Source: Cephalopachus bancanus | Lineage: Eukaryota > Chordata > Mammalia > Primates > Tarsiidae | DNA: 64,000 nt | Reading direction: 5' to 3' | Assembly: GCA_027257055.1 (NCBI GenBank) | Contig: JAPVLO010000988.1 | Coordinates: 124,001-188,000 of the forward strand | Shown here: positions 58,218 to 64,000 of the stretch, piece by piece | Numbering within the stretch: the stretch's first letter is position 1 | Layout: every line of letters starts with the position of its first letter | Notes under the pieces: model-generated | Database searches by the model: none | What the model was told of the DNA's origin: nothing | Seen by the model: the letters and a program-made list of their open reading frames with translations, nothing else | Program-made: the position numbers and the translations under genes

Positions 58218-61200
58218 ATGATAGGGATCAACTCTCACATTTCAATAATTAGCCTGAATGTGAATGAACTAAATGCACCACTGAAAGACATAGAAGAGCA
58301 AAAATGGATAAAGTATCACCAGGCAAAAATATATTGCCTTCAAGAGACGCATCTCACTAGAAAGGACACTCATAGACTCAAAGTAAGAGGAAGGGAAACA
58401 AATTTTCAGGAAAATGGAACACAAAAGAAGGGTGAAGTCACGATCCTAATTTCAGAGAAAATACCATTTAAGCACTCAAAAATTTAAAAAGATACAGAAG
58501 GTCACTACATAATGATAAAAGGTTCAATCCATCAACAAGAAATATCTATCCTAAACATATATTCACCCAACATAGGAGAGACAACTTTCATAAAGCAGCT
58601 TCTAGGAAAACCCAAAAAAGATATTGATTCTAACACCATCATAACTGGGGACTTTAATATCCCACTCACAACCCTAGACAGACCATCAGGACAAAAAAAT
58701 CAGCAGTGAGATCCAGAACCTCAATGTGACTCTTGACCAAATGGACTTAACTGATACCTATAGAACACTCTACCCTATGACTACAGAATATACATTCCAC
58801 TCATCACCACATGGAATGTACTCTAAGATCGACCACATCCTTGGCCATAAATCAAGCATAAAAAGTTTCAAAAGATTGAAATTTTGTCATGCACCTTCTT
58901 GGACCACAGTGAAATAAAAATAAACATCAACACCAACAAGGTTCCCCAAACCCACAAAGATATGGACACTAAATAGCATGATGCTAAAAAACTCCTGGGT
59001 CAATGATGAATCAAAACAGAGATTAAAAGGTATCTGGAAACAAACAAAAATGAAGAAACATCTTACCAAAATTTCTGGGATGCCATGAAAGCTGAAGTAA
59101 GAGGGGAATACATATCTCTACAAGCGCACATGAAGAAAATGGAAGGATCACAAATTAACAGCCTAACAAGTCACCTTAGGAAACTGGAACAGCAAGACCA
59201 CCAAAACCCTAACTTCAGCAGAAGAATCCAGATCACCAAAATAAAAGCCAAAATCCGGGACATAGAAGACAAAATGATAATATGAAAAATCAATGAAACA
59301 AAAAGCTGATTCTTTGAAAGGATAAACAAGATTGATGTTTCCCTAACTAGAGTGACCAAGAATAAAAGAGAAGAAGCCCAAATAAATACAATCAGAAACA
59401 CAAAAGATGAAGTCACATCTGACTCTGAAAAAATACAAAAGATCATTACAGACTAATATGTACATTTGTATAGAAACAAGCTTGAAAACCTTAAGGAAAT
59501 GGAAGACTTTCTGACATGACACAACCAGCCTAGGTTGAAAGAAGAAGAAATTGAGACCCTAAATAGACCAATAACAATCAAGAAAATTGATTATGTAATA
59601 AGAAAACTACCTACAAAAAAAAAAAGCCCTGGACCAAATGGCTTTCCAGTAGAATTCTAGAAGACATTTAAGGAGGAGCTGATACCAATCCTACTGAAAG
59701 TATTCCAGGTGATTGAGAAAGATGCAACCCTCCCCAAATCATTTTTTGATGCTAAAAACACATTGATACCCAAGCCAGGTAAAGATGAAACAAAGAAAGA
59801 GAACTACAGGCCGATATATTTGATGAACATAGATGCCAAAATTCTCAACAAGATCCTAGCAAACGGGATTCAACAACACATCTCAAAAATCATCAATCAT
59901 GACCAAGTAGGTTTCATCCCTGGGACACAAGACTGGTTCAAAATTTGCAAGACAATAAATGTAATTAAATACATCAACAGATGTCAGAGCAAAACCACAT
60001 GATTATATCATTAGATGCAGAAGAAGCTTTTGATAAAATCCAGCACCCCTTCTTGATAAAAACCCTCGATCATCTAGGCATACATGGAACATACCTCAAA
60101 ATAGTAAAATCCATCTGCGAGAAACTGACAGCTAGCATACTTCTAAACAGACAAAAATTGAAACCATTTCCCCTGAAAACTGGAACAAGACAAGGATGCC
60201 CACTCTCTCCCCTCCTGTTCAATATAGTATTGGAAGTCTAGGGTAGACCAATCAGAAAAGAGAAGGCGATCAGTGTATCCAAATAGGAAAAGAGCAAGTG
60301 AAATTATCTCTCTTTGATTGTGTACCTTGAAAACCCAAGAGAATCTGTCGAAAGTAAATCCAAGAGAATCTGTCGAAAGTCTCCTTGTATAAGGACTCTG
60401 GTAGAGTATCAGGGTATAAAATAAATGTGCAAAAGGCAGTTGCATTTCTTTACACCAACAATAAACAAACAGATACCCAAATAAAAAGCACAATGCCATT
60501 CACAATAGCCATAAAAAAATGAAATACCTTGGCATCTTCCTAACCAGAAACGTGAAAGACCTTTACAATGAAAACTACAAAACACTGCTCAAAGAAATCA
60601 AAGATGACACAAGCAAGTGGAAAAATATCCCATGCTCATGGACTGGAAGAATCAACATTGTGAAGATGTCCATCTTACCTAAGGCAATCTACACATTTAA
60701 TGAAATATCCATCAAATTACCAGCAACATTCTTCTCAGAGCTAGAAAAAACAATACAAGAATTCATATGGAAACACAAGCGACCCAGAATAACCAGAACA
60801 ATTGTCAGCAAAACAAAACAAAACAAAGAAAACAAAAAAAAAACAAACCAGGAGGTATCACATTACCAGACTTCAAACTGTACTATAAAACTACAATCAT
60901 CAAAACAGTTTGGTATTGGTATAGGAACAGGCATATAAATCAATGGAATAGAATTGAGATTCCAGAAGCAAAACCTCAATTTCTCAACCAACTCATCTTC
61001 GACAAAGCCTCCACCACCTACCACTGGGGAGAGGAGAACATATTCAATAAGTGGTGCTGGGAAACATGGCTGACCACATGCAGAAGATTCAAACAGGACC
61101 CCTATCTATTCCCATACACAAAAATTAACTCTAAATGGATCAGAGACCTAAATGTAAAACCTCAAACCATAAGAACCTTAGAAAATGCAGGACATACCCT

Positions 61201-62041
61201 TATGGAAATTGGAACTGACACCCAATTCCTGAACAAAGCCCAAAATGCATGAGTCATAAGAGATAAGATAAACAAGTGGGACCTCATTAAACTGACAAGC
61301 TTCTGAAAGCCAAAGAAACCATCAAGAGAGCAGGGAGATAGCCCACAGACTGGGAAAAGGTATTTGCCAACTCCATGTCTAACAAAGGCCTAACATCTTG
61401 GATCTACAAGGAACTCAAATGTGCTGAAAAGAAAAAAAACAAGCAACTCCATTACAAAGTGGGCAAAAGATATGAACAGCCACTTCTCAAAAGAAGACAT
61501 ACAAGTGGCCAACAGACGCATGAAAAAATGTTCAACCTCACTAATCATCAAGGAGATGCAAATTAAAACTATACTGAGATACCACCTAACTCCAGTCAGA
61601 ATGACCATTATCAATAGCTCAAAAAATAACAGATGCTGGAGAGAATGTGGTGAAAAGGAAGCACTTCTACACTGTTGCTGGGAGTGTAAACTAGTGTAAC
61701 CTCTATGGAAAGCAGTGTGACGATTACTCAAAGTTCTAAATATTAACTTTCCTTATGACCCTGCAATTCCCCTACTGGGAATATACCCTGAAGAACTCAA
61801 ATCACTCTATAAAAAAGATTCCTGCACATGTATGTTTGTTGCAGTATTGTTCACAATAGCAAGAACCTGGAACCAACCATGCTGTCCATCAAAAGAAGAC
61901 TGGATTTAAAAAATGTGGTACATATACATGATGGAATACTACACAACCATTAAAAAAGAGCAAAATCATGGATTTCACAGCAATCTGGATGGAACTAGAG
62001 TTTATAATACTCAAAGATCTCTCACAGAAACAAAGTTCTGA
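58218..62041 (+). pseudogene. L1 ORF2 (endonuclease-reverse transcriptase), broken
   Basis: Span of 3.8 kb, the normal length. Endonuclease domain: SLNVNELNAP, CLQETHLTRKDTHR (catalytic Glu), NIYSPN, ITGDFNIPL (catalytic Asp/Asn) and SKIDHILGH, in two or three frames to about 58917. Reverse transcriptase: [48 protein letters not shown] (first catalytic Asp), [19 protein letters not shown]. The following FADD box is missing through a deletion at about 60316. Then [18 protein letters not shown], and the C-terminal Cys-rich region [19 protein letters not shown] and RVYNTQRSLTETKF with stop at 62039-62041. Multiple stops and frameshifts; no function possible. Confidence 0.94.
60335..60384 (+). 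repeat. 25-bp tandem duplication inside ORF2
   Basis: The unit CCAAGAGAATCTGTCGAAAGT occurs at 60335-60355 and again at 60360-60380, period 25 bp. It lies about 20 bp after the deleted RT motif. Confidence 0.95.
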
Positions 62042-62301
62042 GTATCACATGTTCTCACTCATAAGTGGACCTTGAACATCTATCATAACACTATAAGTAA
62101 AGGATTGACTGTGGCAGGAAACTATGCAGGGGGCAGGGAAGGGAAGGTAGGTGGGATTAACGGTAGCCAATATCTGTCTGGGGGAACACCCCTTATCAAC
62201 AAGGGTGCCTGAACGATGCATATCTGTATACCTAACCCTTAACTGTACCCCATAATTTTATAATAAAAAATATGTTTAAAAATAAAAATAATAATAAAAA
62301 G
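62042..62301 (+). other. L1 3' UTR and A-rich tail
   Basis: GTATCACATGTTCTCACTCATAAGTGGACC, a G-rich stretch GCAGGGGGCAGGGAAGGGAAGGTAGGTGGG (62127-62156), then CCCCATAATTTTATAATAAAAAATATG with the polyadenylation signal and a patterned A tail (AAAAATAAAAATAATAATAAAAAG). Confidence 0.85.
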
Positions 62302-62449
62302 AAAATGAAGTGGAAAGAAAAAGTCTGGAAATTATTCTAAGGGTATATGGCAAATGGAGAAACACATTAAATGAAGTCTTCTAAATATCAAAAGGAAGAG
62401 GAGAATCTATGATGCCTGAGCCATTTCCCCCAGAGCTCAGTGTAATGGA

Positions 62450-64000
62450 AACTGTATTATAGACAGGTATTACTTAAAAGGTGAAGTTCCTTCTCCTCCT
62501 CTTCCCAATCTAGCATGATGATTTCTCCTCTAGAGAAAGCAGGATGTGATATTTCTCACCTTTCCAGATCCATATAGCTGATACTCCATTCTAGAAAAGA
62601 GTAGATGAGAAATATAGGGCTCTCTTCCTCCATCCAGTCCCCACTCATAGAGTAGAAACTCTATCCCAGAGGCAGCAGGCTGAGAATACTGGGCCCCATT
62701 ACTTTTGCCAAAGATTGCTTGGAGAGGCAATATGAGAAGACTAAGGGTTACCATACCCACCTATTGCTCTAATTGGAAAGGTGTCATTCCAAGAGAAGTT
62801 GGTCTATGTCTCTGAAGGTGGCTCTGAGCATTGGCACAGAGGTTTTGCCCAGGAAAAAAGGCAGTCCTTAGCAATAGACACTTCTATGAATATTTCTAAG
62901 AAGATTGATTTTATCTGAAACAGAGCATGGGAAATTCAAGCCTCTGTTTAAAACAAAAGAAATCTTCATTTTAGGTCATTAAAAGGAGGCTGGTAGCTCC
63001 ACAATAGCCACAAATGAAATGGTAGTCTAGCTAGAAGCTGATTAAACAGAAAGAGTTCAATAGTCATGTAAGAAGAGCCTTCAAGTGGCCGGATCAAGCC
63101 TTAAAAACTGGTGTCAAAGACTACTCCTGCAAAGATAACTTGATTTTATTTTGATCAGACTGGGAAGTCATTCATGCCCCCAGGGAATTGTTGCAGACAA
63201 TAAAGCAATCAGCCAGCAATTAGTGGAGGCCAGCACCTGAGTATATATTAACAGAGGCAGACTGGCCAAGAAGATTAACAGAAAATTCAGGGAAACAGTC
63301 AAACAGGAACCAGCAAAAACCAAGAGTGTGCTTACCCAAGACTGTGAATTCAAAGGAGTGAAAACAAAAGTGTGGGGGCAAAAGTTCTTAATTGATCTTG
63401 TATAGTTCAACCACTGAACAAATAAGCAAGAAATAAACAAGAAAATAACAACAAACCTGGAGCTAGTGGGAGGAGCAGGCAACAATAACTGGGGAATCAA
63501 CATCCCAAGGTGCTACAATATGTCATCTAAATGTCCAGTTTTCAACAACAAAAACTAAGTGAGACATGAAAAAGAGACAGGTAAGTATGACCTTTAGACT
63601 GCGGAAAAAAAGGCAGTCTGTAGAAACTGCCTTTAAGGGATCTAAATGGTGGACTTAGCAGACAAAATCTTTGAGGCAGTTATTTATGAATATGTTTGAA
63701 GAACTAAACAATGCCATATTTAAAGAATTTTAAAAATGCATTATGATGATGTTTTATCGAGTTCCAATATTAATACAGCAATTATTAAAGCAAACTCAGT
63801 GGAAATTTTGGAGTTGAAAAGAACAACAACTGAGATGAAAAATTTACTAAATGGGCTCAACAGTAGATTTGAGTTGTCAGAAGAAATAGTGAACTTAGTA
63901 ATAGCACAACAAAGTATGCAATGTGAAGATCAAAGATAAAAAAGTATGAAAAAAAGGGAACAGAACCTCAGAGAAACACAGGACACATTTAAATAGACCA
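62450..64000 (+). mobile_element. L1M 5' UTR and ORF1 start, sense (runs off the window)
   Basis: The right part is clear: ATGTCCAGTTTTCAACAACAAAAACTAAGTGAGACATG, 'ggaaaaaaaggcagtctgtagaaactgcc', 'ggtggacttagcagacaaaatctttgaggcagttatt', 'tttggagttgaaaagaacaacaactgagatgaaaaatttactaaatgggctcaacagtagatttgag', the ORF1 start region of mammalian-wide L1. The left part (62450-63470) probably is its 5' UTR ('acaataaagcaatcagccagcaattagtgg', 'attaacagaggcagactgg') but is less certain. A 67-codon ORF1 piece is open at 63736-63939. Confidence 0.65.

Larger units (their letters stand above)
55407..62301 (+). mobile_element. L1: Nearly full-length L1 LINE (6.9 kb), inactive
   Basis: Complete L1 layout in order: 5' UTR (55407-57182), ORF1 (57183-58138), a 79-bp inter-ORF spacer, ORF2 (58218-62041), 3' UTR and an A-rich tail (about 62262-62300). 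Flanked by the direct repeat AAAATGAAGT at 55397-55406 and 62302-62311. Both ORFs carry frameshifts and stops, so it cannot move itself. It is the source model for the other, truncated L1 copies at 10.0, 40.1 and 41.7 kb, which share its 3' sequence ('cacatgttctcactcataag'). Confidence 0.95.

Overview
The window is a stretch of AT-rich, non-coding primate nuclear DNA with no intact gene that I can support. Nearly everything recognisable is interspersed repeat: dimeric Alu SINEs on both strands, L1 LINEs of several ages, old L2 and MIR fragments, ERV LTRs, two decayed Tc1/mariner copies, MER5A-type hAT fragments and many (TG)n/(CA)n tracts. The Alu elements are 7SL-type dimers, so this is a primate. 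Their youngest copies carry a left arm with a tRNA-like B box, a right arm ending in a GC-rich hairpin, and the 3' end GACTCCAACTCAAAA. This differs from the human AluJ/S/Y consensus and from the lemur/galago consensus as I remember them. A tarsier-like haplorrhine is my best inference, made from memory without any database search.

Layout. 1-16 kb: ancient L2/MIR, Alus, a mariner remnant (6.4-7.0 kb), an antisense L1 (10.0-12.1 kb) split by an Alu, and an L1M piece (13.7-14.8 kb). 16.3-17.1 kb: a processed pseudogene of DRAP1 on the minus strand, bounded by an exact 11-bp target-site duplication. 17-31 kb: L1M, a second mariner copy in opposite orientation, MIR, MER5A, Alus, a CA/GA microsatellite and an ERV-type LTR. 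31-40 kb: L1M, a solo MST-type LTR with perfect 5-bp flanking repeats, and two adjacent ERV LTRs, one ending in a 26-bp perfect palindrome. 40-44 kb: an L1 with a 5' inversion of the twin-priming type, then a 5'-truncated L1 between two ~140-bp direct repeats, then an MLT1 LTR. 44-52 kb: opposed L1M elements interrupted by an Alu and a U1 snRNA retropseudogene, plus more Alus. 54-64 kb: L1M fragments surrounding a nearly full-length (6.9 kb) but inactive L1 on the plus strand, with a 5' UTR, broken ORF1 and ORF2, and a short target-site duplication.

There is no gene system working together here. The story is insertion history: L1 machinery mobilised itself, Alu, an mRNA (DRAP1) and a snRNA (U1), and most of those events can be read from their duplicated target sites. 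The most interesting points are the unusually long duplication around one L1, the U1 pseudogene that includes the normally removed 3' box, an antisense ORF running out of the L1 5' UTR into flanking DNA, the loss of the RT catalytic motif in the 6.9-kb L1, and the lineage-specific Alu hairpin. Repeat subfamily names are given from memory of consensus patterns and would need a RepeatMasker run to fix.
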